Positions 9,283 to 17,357 of a stretch of DNA of 64,000 nucleotides are shown here, one piece after another. Position 1 is the first letter of the stretch; every line of letters starts with the position of its first letter. The notes beneath the pieces were generated by a model. That model did not search any database. It had not been told where the DNA came from and saw nothing but the letters and a program-made list of their open reading frames with translations. Source of the stretch: an uncultured Rhodopila sp. (GTDB lineage Bacteria; Pseudomonadota; Alphaproteobacteria; Acetobacterales; Acetobacteraceae); the NCBI GenBank assembly GCA_903851415.1, contig CAINOE010000142.1, positions 1 through 64,000 of the forward strand, read 5' to 3'. The position numbers and the translations under genes are program-made.

Positions 9283-10359
9283 TCACGTGAGTCCATACCA
9301 GGCACCCCGACCGGCACCGTGCAGCGTGAGATGCCCACCATTCGCCAGAGCCTTCATATGATCCTTGATCGTGGACCGGCTCTGACCGGTCACCATCACC
9401 GCTTCGGCGATCGTCACCCGCCCACGCTCTCGTGCGAATTCGAGAATCCGGGCCGATAGCACCGGCAGATCACCCAGGATCAGCATCTCACGTTCAATCT
9501 TGCGCTCCAGGCGCTGTTTCTGCTGGTGCAGGGCGCCCAAAAAATAATCGAGCCAAGGTTCCCAATCGGGCTCGGCTGTGCGGATCGTCCCCTGGGTCCG
9601 CCGAAGCGCCAGGTAGTATCCCTCCTTGCTCTGCTCGATCACGCTTTCCAGTGAACTATAGGGCACATAAGAGTATCCGGCCCGCAGCAGCATCAACGTC
9701 GTCAATACCCGAGACAGGCGACCGTTGCCGTCCTGGAAAGGGTGGATCTCCAGGAATACCACAATAAACACAGCGATCACGAGCAGCGGGTGGAGCACCT
9801 TGCTGTCCAGGGCTTCAATCAGCCAGGCAGTCAACTCTTCCATCAACCGCGGCGTCTCGAACGGCGTCGCGGTGGCAAAGACGATGCCCAGGCTGTTGCC
9901 TTCCTCGTCGAAAGCTTCGACGTGATTCGCGATGGTCTTGTAAGCGCCACGGTGGCGCTCGTCTTTCGGCGAATGGACCAGGAGATCCCGATGGAGCTGC
10001 CGGATATGGTTCTCATTCACCGGAATGTTGGCCCAGTGCTCGAAAACCGTCTCCATCACGTCAGCGTAGCCGGCGACCTCCTGCTCGTCCCGCGTGGCGA
10101 AAGACCGGAGCTGCAGGTTGGACAAAAGCTTCTCGATCTCGAGATTGCTGAGCCTTGCCCCCTCGATCCGCGTCGATGAGCCGATGCTCTCAATTGTTGC
10201 GACGCGACGAAGGCTTGTGAGCCGATCCGGGGCGATGCGGCCGATGGCACGCCAGGCGCCCTTGAACTCGTCGATCTCGGCGATCAGCGACAGGATGCGC
10301 GGCGTGATCCGCAGGGCCGCGACAGCCGACACGATCGCCATTTTTCCATCCGATTCCAT
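9283..10359 (-). CDS. Fic family protein with internal inhibitory helix and C-terminal wHTH
   Basis: Fic proteins usually transfer AMP to target proteins. The core motif HPFQDGNGRLSR spans residues 206-217 and is complete, so activity is expected. An inhibitory-helix motif, S62-T-R-I-E66-G67, precedes the Fic core, which makes this a class II Fic protein that restrains itself. The last 60 residues (VTIAEAVMVTGQSRSTIKDHMKAL) form a winged-helix DNA-binding domain, as in many single-gene Fic regulators. The start is uncertain between Met1 and Met7 (10341), because neither has a good ribosome site. Repeated TTTCCATCCGATT elements overlap the start. The gene stands alone in an accessory patch. 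Confidence 0.9.
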   Translation of the reverse strand: MESDGKMAIVSAVAALRITPRILSLIAEIDEFKGAWRAIGRIAPDRLTSLRRVATIESIGSSTRIEGARLSNLEIEKLLSNLQLRSFATRDEQEVAGYADVMETVFEHWANIPVNENHIRQLHRDLLVHSPKDERHRGAYKTIANHVEAFDEEGNSLGIVFATATPFETPRLMEELTAWLIEALDSKVLHPLLVIAVFIVVFLEIHPFQDGNGRLSRVLTTLMLLRAGYSYVPYSSLESVIEQSKEGYYLALRRTQGTIRTAEPDWEPWLDYFLGALHQQKQRLERKIEREMLILGDLPVLSARILEFARERGRVTIAEAVMVTGQSRSTIKDHMKALANGGHLTLHGAGRGAWYGLT

Positions 10360-10412
10360 CCAATCAGAATGGACACCCTAACCTCCGTTTGTCCACCCAT
10401 TTCCATCCGATT
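10343..10412. repeat. direct repeats over the Fic start region
   Basis: The 13-mer TTTCCATCCGATT occurs at 10343-10355 and again, identical, at 10400-10412. Between them is an imperfect palindrome, CCATCCAATCAGAATGG (10357-10373). On the coding strand the repeats read AATCGGATGGAAA. Their position just upstream of and over the fic start would suit autoregulation by the wHTH domain of that protein. This is inference; a local duplication is the alternative. Confidence 0.45.
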
Positions 10413-10507
10413 GACCCGGGTCGGCTGGTAGGGTGCCGCCAGCAAAGGCCGCTGCTTCGCATGAAGCTCGATTTTGCAACTCAGTAAGAGTAGTTGGCCG
10501 ACACCTC

Positions 10508-11098
10508 TCAGGTGAAACGCGACACCAAAACGCTGGCATCAGGAAACGCCCGCGGCGCCAGCACCCCATCCCGACCGACATCCGCCTTCGACAGATAACC
10601 CTCCGCCGACGGCTCCCGATAGACGGTCACCACCCGCTGCTCCAGATCGATCACCCAAACCTCGGGGATGCCCGCCCGGGCATAGCGCGGGATCTTGCGC
10701 CGCTTGTCGTCACGCAGGGTGCTGTCCGCCAGTTCGGCAATCAGAAGGATCTCCGCCGGGACGGGATGGCGGTCCCAATAGCCGCCCTCGCGCGGCACAA
10801 CGACTGCCACGTCCGGCAGCGGGTCGTTCCTGTCGTCGAGGCGCACCGGGTTCTGAGCGCGCACCCGCGCCCGGCCGGCAAGGGCGACACGCAGGGCGTC
10901 CGCCAGCTCTTCAACCGCTTCGGCATGCCTCGGGTTGATGGGAGCCATCTGGTAAATCACACCGTCCAGAAGCTCGACGCGCTCGTCCGGCCGGAACACG
11001 CCAGCCTCGGCCATGCGGTAGAACTCCGTGACCGTGAACAGCCGCTGGCCATCCTCAAGGGGCCGCCCTGGCGCCGAAGCCGCACCGCCATCCGCCAT
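10508..11098 (-). CDS. Uma2 family (DUF820) endonuclease-like protein
   Basis: This 196-residue protein belongs to the Uma2/DUF820 family, which has a restriction-endonuclease-like fold. Family features are FTVTEFYRMAEAGVF, RVELLDGVIYQMAP, NPVRLDDRNDPLPDVAVV (with the metal-site Asp), ILLIAELADST (usual form EVxSxS, here ELADST) and GIPEVWVIDL. The ATG at 11098 follows GGAGGAG with 5-nt spacing, so I prefer it to the upstream in-frame start. These genes are often scattered in many copies and their role is not established. A second member lies at 40982-41569. Confidence 0.85.
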   Translation of the reverse strand: MADGGAASAPGRPLEDGQRLFTVTEFYRMAEAGVFRPDERVELLDGVIYQMAPINPRHAEAVEELADALRVALAGRARVRAQNPVRLDDRNDPLPDVAVVVPREGGYWDRHPVPAEILLIAELADSTLRDDKRRKIPRYARAGIPEVWVIDLEQRVVTVYREPSAEGYLSKADVGRDGVLAPRAFPDASVLVSRFT

Positions 11099-11207
11099 GG
11101 TCTCCTCCGTCGCCCTATCGCGGAATCGATAGCACATCTCGGGCCAACCGCCGCTTCAAAATCCGAGACAACCCGTCTCCACCTCTATCAGGACCCTGCC
11201 GCGACAG

Positions 11208-11253
11208 GTGGCCCGGACAATACCCCGGACAAGCCGGGGCAGGGCCATGACGA
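11208..11253 (-). repeat. 46-bp dispersed palindromic repeat, copy A
   Basis: This 46-bp unit, read on the minus strand, starts TCGTCATGGCCC and ends GTCCGGGCCAC. It is identical over all 46 bases to a unit at 40874-40919 in the other orientation. It contains an internal palindrome, CCCCGG-CTTGT-CCGGGG. Related but diverged units occur at 15657, 46330, 59040 and 63103. Both identical copies sit next to a Uma2 gene. Confidence 0.75.
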
Positions 11254-11260
11254 TCAGGCG

Positions 11261-12541
11261 CTAATGCCCGTAAACCACCCCCGGCAGCCACAGCGTCAGC
11301 GCCGGCACATACGTAATGATACCCAGCACCATCAGCAGCAGCACCAAAAACGGCAGCACCCCCCGGATCACCTCCCCAATCGGCGCATCCGAGATCGTCG
11401 CCAGCACATACAGGTTCAACCCGACCGGCGGGTGGATCAGCGCAATCTCCATGTTATGCGTGAAAATGATCGAGAAATGCACCGGATCGACCCCCAGCGG
11501 GATCAGCGCCGGCGCCAGGATCGGGATCACCAGCAGCAGCGCCGCCACCACCTCCAGGAAGCAGCCCAGCACCAGCAGCAGCACGTTGATCGACAGCAGG
11601 AACGCCCATGTCGGCAGGTTATGCGCCAATACCCACGTGACCAGCTTCGCCGGCACCCCGGACTCCGTCATCCAATGCCCGAACGCCAGCGCCGTCGCGA
11701 CGATCAGCATGATCGTCCCGGCGCTGCGCAGCGCATCGGCGATCACCGACAGCGTCTGCACAAGCCGGAACCCCCGATAGAACACCAGGCTGACCAGCAG
11801 CGCCGCCGCCGCCGCCAAAGCCGCCGCCTCCGTCACCGTGACGATGCCGCCATAGATGCCCACCAGCACCACCCCCGGCACCGCCAGCGCCGGCAGCGCC
11901 CGCACCGTCACCCCCATCCGCTGCGCCAGCGGCAGCGAGGGTTCCCGCGGGAAGTTGCGGCGGCGCGCGTCATACCAGACCCAGGCGAAGAACGCCGCCG
12001 CCTGCAGCAGCCCGGGCAGGATGCCGGCCAGGAACAGCCGAGGCACCGACTGCTCCGCCACGATGCCATACAGGATCAGCGCCAGGCTGGGCGGGATGAC
12101 GATGCCGATGGTGCCCGACGCGCCGATGACGCCCAAAGCAAACGACCGCGGATAGCCCTTCTCGATCATCGCCGGCAGCAGGATCGTCCCCATCGCCAGC
12201 GCCGTCGCCACGGATGACCCGCAGATCGCCGCGAACAGCGTGCAGGCGGTCACCGTCACCAGCCCGAGCGAGCCGCGCACCCCCCCAAGCCACGCCGCCG
12301 AGACATCCACCAGCGCCTTCGCCACCCCGCCCTGGCGCATGAACGCCGCCGCCATCACGAACAGCGGCAGCGACATCAGCGTGGGCGAGTTCAACTGGTC
12401 GATGATCACCTGCGCCAGGCCAATCATCGGCTCGCCCGACACCCCATACAGCACCGCCGTGCACGCCCCGAGCACCAGGAAGATCGGCATTCCGGCAGCC
12501 AGCAGGCCGAAGAACATCAGCAGGAACAGGAACGGTCCCAC
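11261..12541 (-). CDS. dctM: TRAP transporter large permease (DctM)
   Basis: This 426-residue protein is the large TRAP membrane subunit, with about 12 hydrophobic segments and the usual length. Family signatures include SLPLFVMAAAFMRQGG, AICGSSVATALAMGTI, GTIGIVIPPSLALILYG and HPPVGLNLYVL. The chosen start is a GTG 3 bp after the stop of the small permease gene; no strong ribosome site is seen, which fits translational coupling. It is the last gene of a dctP-dctQ-dctM operon. The substrate is not predictable. Confidence 0.93.
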   Translation of the reverse strand: MGPFLFLLMFFGLLAAGMPIFLVLGACTAVLYGVSGEPMIGLAQVIIDQLNSPTLMSLPLFVMAAAFMRQGGVAKALVDVSAAWLGGVRGSLGLVTVTACTLFAAICGSSVATALAMGTILLPAMIEKGYPRSFALGVIGASGTIGIVIPPSLALILYGIVAEQSVPRLFLAGILPGLLQAAAFFAWVWYDARRRNFPREPSLPLAQRMGVTVRALPALAVPGVVLVGIYGGIVTVTEAAALAAAAALLVSLVFYRGFRLVQTLSVIADALRSAGTIMLIVATALAFGHWMTESGVPAKLVTWVLAHNLPTWAFLLSINVLLLVLGCFLEVVAALLLVIPILAPALIPLGVDPVHFSIIFTHNMEIALIHPPVGLNLYVLATISDAPIGEVIRGVLPFLVLLLMVLGIITYVPALTLWLPGVVYGH

Positions 12542-12544
12542 CCG

Positions 12545-13108
12545 TCAGCGGTCCCGCGGCGCGCCGGGGCGGAGCGGCAGGTCGTGCTCGGCGATCGCAT
12601 GCCCGGCCGCCATCGTCTTCGGGTCGAAGCGGAACAGGTAGCGATGCAGCCGGATCAGGTAGCGCAGCGACATCAAAACGCCGCCCGCCGGCAGCGACGC
12701 GTAATAGATCCACATCGGGAACCGCAGCCCGCTGGAGCTGGTCTCCTCCAGCAGCCGCGAGGTATCGACGATCTGCCACCCGTACCAGACCATGCCGCCG
12801 CAAAACACCAGCGCGACGACGCAGTTGAACGCCTCCAGCCAGCGCTGCCCGGCAGGCGGCACCAGCCGCAGGATCAGGTCCGGCCGCACATGCCCGTCGG
12901 TGCGGACAAGCTGGCTGGAGATGATCATCACCGCCCAGACGATCAGGTAGACGATGACCTCCTCGGCCCAGGAGATCGCCATTGCCGGGAAGAAATACCG
13001 GCCGATGACCTGAACCAGGCCGACGAACATCGCCAGCGCGCCGAGGATGCCGGCCAGCGTCCGCTCGATCGTGTCCCAGATCGTGTCCGGGCGGGCCGCC
13101 ACCGTCAA
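12545..13108 (-). CDS. dctQ: TRAP transporter small permease (DctQ)
   Basis: This 187-residue protein has four predicted membrane helices and the DctQ pattern VIGRYFFPAMAISWAEEV followed by VYLIVWAVMIISS. It partners the large permease that follows. The reading starts at a TTG overlapping the stop of the upstream receptor gene, and an in-frame GTG two codons later is an equal choice. The C-terminal 25 residues are polar and probably cytoplasmic. Confidence 0.9.
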   Translation of the reverse strand: MTVAARPDTIWDTIERTLAGILGALAMFVGLVQVIGRYFFPAMAISWAEEVIVYLIVWAVMIISSQLVRTDGHVRPDLILRLVPPAGQRWLEAFNCVVALVFCGGMVWYGWQIVDTSRLLEETSSSGLRFPMWIYYASLPAGGVLMSLRYLIRLHRYLFRFDPKTMAAGHAIAEHDLPLRPGAPRDR

Positions 13109-14139
13109 ACCGACCCGTTGACGGACTCCTCCGACGTCCGGACGATATCCGGCGACAGCCTGGCATCCCTGACCAGCGAGGCGACCTCCGCCTGCAACCG
13201 CTTGCGGGTGGCGGTGAGGATCTCCTCCGCCGGATCGACGACGGTGATGCCGTTGTCTTCCATCAGCCTGCGCGCCCGCGCCTCGGCGGCGTAGGCATTG
13301 CTGCGGTAGGTTGAAATGTTGGAAATCCAGAGCTGGCCCATCAGGGCCTGCACGTCGGGCGTCAGCTTCGCCCAGAAAGCCTGGCTGATCATCGGGATGT
13401 ATTGCGCGGCGTATTGATGGTCCTCATACGAATAGCGGACCCCCGCGTCCCACAGCTTGGCGGTGGCGCAGCTTTCATGCGCGGTCACCAGGCCGTCGAA
13501 CGTGCCCTGCGACAGCGCCAGCGCCACGTTCGGCCAGGCCGTGGTGTTCGGGATGCCGCCGAAGAAGGCGATGCGCCAGCTTATCCCGGCCCCGCCCGGG
13601 CTGCGGATCTTCAGGCCCCTGATGTCGTCGATCGTGTTGAGCGGCTTGCGGGTGGAGTACCAGTTGTGGAAGCCCAGATCGAGCCACGGGCCGATGACCT
13701 TGACGCGCAGCTTGCCTTCGAGCTGGCGGGCGACCAGCTCCCCGGGCTTGCCGTCGGAGGCGCGCTCGGTCACGTCGATGCGGTGGCCGTAGAAGACGGG
13801 AAGCTGGCAGAAATCCGCGTCCGGCACGATGCCGGTCTGCGTCCAGTCGCCCGGCGCCGCCATGTCGATCTGCCCCTGGAGCAGCGCCTTGGCCACATTC
13901 AAATCGGCGTACAATTGTCCGGAGTGGAACACCTCGCTGGTGACCTGGCCGCCGGTGGCGTCCTCAACCTTCCGGAGGTAATCCACGATCGACAGGTTGC
14001 GGACATGCGATGGCGCGGTATCGAGGGAGCAGCGCAGCTTCAGCGGCTGCTCGCCGCGGGCGTAGTGCAGAATGCCGAACGATCCGGCTACCGCAACGGC
14101 CGAGCGTCCGAACGCCCGGCGAGACAAGCCTTGCCGCAT
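13105..14139 (-). CDS. dctP: TRAP transporter substrate-binding protein (DctP family)
   Basis: This 344-residue periplasmic receptor begins MRQGLSRRAFGRSAVAVAGS, a twin-arginine-type signal (SRRAFG) with a hydrophobic core ending near HYARG. Family features include YLRKVEDATGGQVTSEVFHSGQLY, LQGQIDMAAPGDW and the substrate Arg region IRGLKIRSPGG. The frame is open 59 codons further upstream, but the ATG at 14139 follows GGAAGG at a suitable distance and gives a proper signal. Its stop overlaps the start of dctQ. The sequence differs clearly from the receptor at 1054, so the substrates probably differ. Confidence 0.9.
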   Translation of the reverse strand: MRQGLSRRAFGRSAVAVAGSFGILHYARGEQPLKLRCSLDTAPSHVRNLSIVDYLRKVEDATGGQVTSEVFHSGQLYADLNVAKALLQGQIDMAAPGDWTQTGIVPDADFCQLPVFYGHRIDVTERASDGKPGELVARQLEGKLRVKVIGPWLDLGFHNWYSTRKPLNTIDDIRGLKIRSPGGAGISWRIAFFGGIPNTTAWPNVALALSQGTFDGLVTAHESCATAKLWDAGVRYSYEDHQYAAQYIPMISQAFWAKLTPDVQALMGQLWISNISTYRSNAYAAEARARRLMEDNGITVVDPAEEILTATRKRLQAEVASLVRDARLSPDIVRTSEESVNGSV

Positions 14140-14187
14140 GGGTCCACCTTCCAGGCGCCTCGTTGATCGAAGCGGCTGGACTGTTGG

Positions 14188-14211
14188 CTTATATGGTTCG
14201 TATACGTCAAG
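14188..14211 (-). promoter_or_regulatory. possible promoter/operator of the second TRAP operon
   Basis: About 50 bp upstream of dctP the minus strand reads CTTGACG then TATACGAACCATATAAG. The TTGACG hexamer resembles a -35 box, and the element is flanked by CTT/AAG inverted ends around a GTATAC core, as in some GntR-type operators. No good -10 lies at 16-18 bp, so the assignment is weak. Confidence 0.25.
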
Positions 14212-14234
14212 AGCTTTGCAGTTTTCGACATGCG

Positions 14235-14256
14235 AAGGGCGCCCTGAGGCGCCCTT
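14235..14256. repeat. perfect 9-bp inverted repeat (hairpin)
   Basis: AAGGGCGCC, loop CTGA, GGCGCCCTT: a perfect 9-bp stem with a 4-nt loop. It is not followed by a T-run on either strand, so it is not a classical intrinsic terminator. It lies about 95 bp upstream of the dctP start and could be part of the leader or its control. Confidence 0.5.
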
Positions 14257-15205
14257 GGAAGTTTCGACCAGCATCCGCTCGGCGTTCGCCTTGGCCTCCG
14301 TTTTCGGGGCACGCAACTGATGTTGCGCCGGGAGGTGCTGTTGCAGCCGGTGTCACCTCGTTGAAGCGACAGTAACAGGTTTGCAGCAATGCGCAAGGGG
14401 GGTCGGGCGATGGAATCGGAGACGTCGGACGCGCAAGCACGTTGCCGCCGATACCGCGTCCGAAACGCGGTTGAGCCGTTGCTGCCGCATGAATGCCTGC
14501 ATTCGAGGCGGCAGTCGTTGCGTTTGGGCCGTCGCCGCCACGCGGGCTGCTGATGCCGGGGAACCGGACGGGTCCTTCTCTGGACACGCTTTACCGGCAC
14601 TTTCGGCGGCTTCGCCTGGAATGGCGGAAGCAGACGCAGGATTATGTCCGCTGATCGTTGTCAGCCTTCTCCAAAGCCTCAACCGGCCGCCGTTCCACCT
14701 TAAGGGTCCACCAGCCTTTGGTGACAACCTGCATGTCCGGAACCCGCCGCACGACACTCGGGCCGAGGGCCTCATGTCCGCTCGGGGCCTCAGGCTTACT
14801 CCCGGAAGACACGGTTCGCTGCGCTGACACGCCACGGCCCTGATCAGTTGGTTTTGGCAACATAGGTGACCGCAACCGTGCCCGCAGGTGCCGGCATTGC
14901 AAGCACCGATGCGAGGGTTGCCAGCCCGGCCACCGACCGCCAAAGCGCCCTGCGCCGATTGATACGGCGATTATTATGCGTGGCGGTCGCATATTGCCTC
15001 GCGAGCGCTACCTCAGGGCGACAAGTGCATCGACCGGCTCCTGCTGCCCATCGGCTCTACCCTGGTTTTCGTCTTGATCCAGGCCTTCGGCATAGCTCAT
15101 TCGGCAACCGTCAGCAGAAGTTGCGCGCAGTGCGGGCCGCCCCCTGTCGGCCCCGCGAAATCGCGCTAAACTCCTCCCGGCATCATGAAAAACAGGAGGA
15201 ATGTC

Positions 15206-15634
15206 ATGACCAGTCCGTACTCAGGAGCATGCTTTTGCGGCTCGGTCGAAATTCGTGTCACCGGCAAGCCGAACGCGATGGGCTATTGCCACTGCCGATC
15301 GTGCCGATCCTGGTCGGGCGGGCCGGTGAATGCGTTCAGTTTGTGGCCGGTGGAGGCGGTCGAGGTGGTGAAGGGCGCGGAGCACATAGGCACCTGCGAC
15401 AGGACGGACATGAGCCACCGGCAGTTCTGCCGCCTGTGCGGCGGCCACCTGATGACGCGGCATCCGCCGCTGAACATGATCGACGTGTTCTCCGCCACGA
15501 TTCCGGGCCTGGCGTTCGTGCCCGAGGTGCACGTCAACTACGCCGAGACGGTGCTGCCGATGCGCGACGGGCTGCCGAAGCTGAAGGATTTTCCCGCGGA
15601 GTTCGGCGGCTCCGGCGAGGTCGTTCCGGAGTAG
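15206..15634 (+). CDS. GFA family (glutathione-dependent formaldehyde-activating-like) protein
   Basis: This 142-residue protein has the CENP-V/GFA fold with two zinc sites. The cysteines are in GACFCGSVEI, GYCHCRSCR and FCRLCGGHL. Family members bind zinc and some handle S-hydroxymethylglutathione, though most have no proven substrate. The ATG at 15206 follows AGGAGG by 6 nt, so I prefer it to two earlier ATGs. It is a single-gene unit followed by a dispersed palindromic repeat. Confidence 0.88.
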   Translation: MTSPYSGACFCGSVEIRVTGKPNAMGYCHCRSCRSWSGGPVNAFSLWPVEAVEVVKGAEHIGTCDRTDMSHRQFCRLCGGHLMTRHPPLNMIDVFSATIPGLAFVPEVHVNYAETVLPMRDGLPKLKDFPAEFGGSGEVVPE

Positions 15635-15656
15635 ATCGGCACACCGTCATCTCCCC

Positions 15657-15735
15657 GTCATGGCCCGGCTTGGTCGGGGCCACCGCCGCAAGCCCGTGCC
15701 GCGACAGGTGGCCCGGACCAACCCGGGCCGTGACG
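15657..15735. repeat. dispersed palindromic repeat, diverged copy
   Basis: The left arm starts CGTCATGGCCCGGCTTG and the right arm ends GGCCCGGACC then GGGCCGTGACG, with GCCGCGACAGG between. It is related to the units at 46330 and 59040. It lies between two convergent genes, where it may act as a bidirectional terminator. Confidence 0.6.
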
Positions 15736-15742
15736 ATCGCGG

Positions 15743-16138
15743 CTAAAGCCCGGCCGGAGGCGCGAAGCACTGCACCAGGCCCTTGTACAGCCACAGGATC
15801 GGGCTGCCGGTCGGGTTGGCGCCGGGCACGATCTTCTCGTCCGGCACCACCACCCAGTGATCCGGCTGGTCCGGGAAGTGATTCGGCGTGACATGCGCCC
15901 GCCAGTGGGTGCGCCGGACGTCGTCGTCATCGATCATCGTCACCAGGTCGGCCTCCACCGGGCGGCCGTCGCCGATATCGCAGCAGGCGTTGTTGTGCTG
16001 GTCGCTGCGGGTGGTGATCCAGCTCTGGTAGGGCGCCATGATCTGCCCGTCCTCGCTGCCCGGCGCGGGCGGCGAGGCGGCCGCGCCATGCGCCAGGGCC
16101 GCCGCCGCGGCCAGAACGAGGCGTAAGCCGCGGCTCAT
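15743..16138 (-). CDS. secreted hypothetical protein
   Basis: This 131-residue protein begins MSRGLRLVLAAAAALAHGAAAS, a clear signal peptide with a likely cleavage after AAA. The mature part has a paired cysteine (NACCDIGDG), an acidic DDDD run and the motif DHWVVVPDEKIVPGANPTG. Such small periplasmic proteins are common in alphaproteobacteria with no assigned role. The frame stays open upstream for about 85 codons with a plausible amino-acid composition, but the signal peptide decides the start at 16138. Confidence 0.65.
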   Translation of the reverse strand: MSRGLRLVLAAAAALAHGAAASPPAPGSEDGQIMAPYQSWITTRSDQHNNACCDIGDGRPVEADLVTMIDDDDVRRTHWRAHVTPNHFPDQPDHWVVVPDEKIVPGANPTGSPILWLYKGLVQCFAPPAGL

Positions 16139-16484
16139 GCCGGGCAAGACTTCATGCGAACGGCCTCCGTCCTTCAATGCCGCAAAGCGCCACTGTCCGT
16201 CGCCGGTTGGACTTGCGGATGCCCGACCCGCGCCGGCGAGCACGAGAACGCCGGTACCCGGCATCGGTAGCCTGTACCCGCCGGTGGCATCGTGCAACAA
16301 CCGCGTGACCCGCGGTGCCGCATAGCCTGAAAATGTCCGGGCGGAGTTGATGAAGGCGATACGTGCGGCATCCCATGTCGCCTCACCAGCTTGATGATCA
16401 GCTTACCGAACATAAGTCCGGGAAACCGGATTACGGCATCATACACTATGTTCGGGCGACCCCGGCTCATCCTGTAAGGCGATC
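16139..16484. other. 346-bp intergenic region, possible relic
   Basis: The minus-strand frame that runs into the secreted protein gene stays open back to about 16400 and reads protein-like (for example WDAARIAFINSARTFSGY), but has no usable start or ribosome site and no recognised family. The rest holds the plus-strand leader of the wHTH-nucleotidyltransferase gene. Confidence 0.35.
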
Positions 16485-17150
16485 ATGGCCCGTTCGTCCC
16501 CCCGGAGCGCTCAGCGCTATCCGCTCACGGCGACCCCTGGAACCGAGGCGAACGTCCGGCTGCTGCGTGAGTTGTTCCGGCATGGCGGCCAAACGTCCGC
16601 GCCGCATCTGGCCGCTCGGACCGGACTCGCCAGGGCGGGCGTCCGGGCAGGCCTTGCCGCGCTCGAAGGCATGGGCATCGTTGCCTCGGCGCGAACCGGC
16701 CGAACCCATTTATACAACGCCTGTGCGGATCACCCGCTGTCAGCGTGCCTCGCCGCGCTGTTCGAGGCTGAGGAGGCGCGGTTCACGGCCATCCGCGATA
16801 CGGTTCGCTCCGCCGCGGCCGGCAGCGGGGCGGACGTGATCGCGGCATGGATATACGGCAGCGTCGCCCGCGGTGAGGATCGGCCGAACAGCGACGTGGG
16901 CATCGCCGTTGTCGCCGCACCCGCCCAGCGCGCCCGCGTGCTGGACCCCACGCGGGCGGCGCTGGTCGCTCCCGCGGCGACCTTGGGCTTCGTTCCTTCA
17001 GTCATCGGCCTCGATCGCGGCGACCTTCGACGATTGGCCCGCGAACACGATCCCTGGTGGCGCGGCGTCGTTGCGGATGCGATCGTTCTTGCCGGCCCGC
17101 GTCCGGATGAATTGGCGGCCCGGTTGCGCGGCGAGGCTGCGGCGGCTTGA
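16485..17150 (+). CDS. wHTH protein with degenerate nucleotidyltransferase domain
   Basis: This 221-residue protein has a winged-helix DNA-binding domain at about residues 22-80 (NVRLLRELF, then LARAGVRAGLAALEGMGIV). A nucleotidyltransferase-like domain follows at about 100-205. The latter shows GSVARG (residues 125-130) but reads SDVGI at 136-140, where active enzymes have SDxDh, so one of the two metal-binding aspartates is glycine. It may therefore bind nucleotides or a partner without catalysis. HTH-nucleotidyltransferase proteins can act as self-contained regulators or parts of MNT-type toxin-antitoxin pairs, but no HEPN partner is adjacent. AAGGCG precedes the ATG. Confidence 0.72.
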   Translation: MARSSPRSAQRYPLTATPGTEANVRLLRELFRHGGQTSAPHLAARTGLARAGVRAGLAALEGMGIVASARTGRTHLYNACADHPLSACLAALFEAEEARFTAIRDTVRSAAAGSGADVIAAWIYGSVARGEDRPNSDVGIAVVAAPAQRARVLDPTRAALVAPAATLGFVPSVIGLDRGDLRRLAREHDPWWRGVVADAIVLAGPRPDELAARLRGEAAAA

Positions 17151-17357
17151 CCCGCAAGGTGCCGGCCAAGACGGTGATTTCATGAGGGGCGGCCGCGCGT
17201 CGCGCACGCCTGTCTGAAGGCCGCGCGCACCGAAGCGGCGGTGGCGGAAGACGGCGATGTCGGCAATCCGATCATGTCGCCGCAACCTCATGGCTGGCCA
17301 CGCCCGGCCGATGCCCGTATATCCTCCGCCCGTTCCATATCCGGGCCTGCCGATTTC

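Larger units (their letters stand above)
14140..15205. other. 1.07-kb region without a supported gene
   Basis: Beyond the promoter region of the TRAP operon this stretch has several overlapping open frames on both strands, but none has a ribosome site, a recognisable family or codon use like the neighbours. A 33-residue frame at 14553-14654 (ending RLRLEWRKQTQDYVR) and a minus-strand frame ending near 14642 (DMQVVTKGWWTLKVERRP) look protein-like and may be relics. No repeat ends or IS ends were seen. Confidence 0.4.

Noticed and set aside
10433..12217. Plus-strand Gln/Arg/His-rich frame of about 590 codons
   Set aside because: Lies antisense to Uma2 and dctM and has the composition of a shadow frame.
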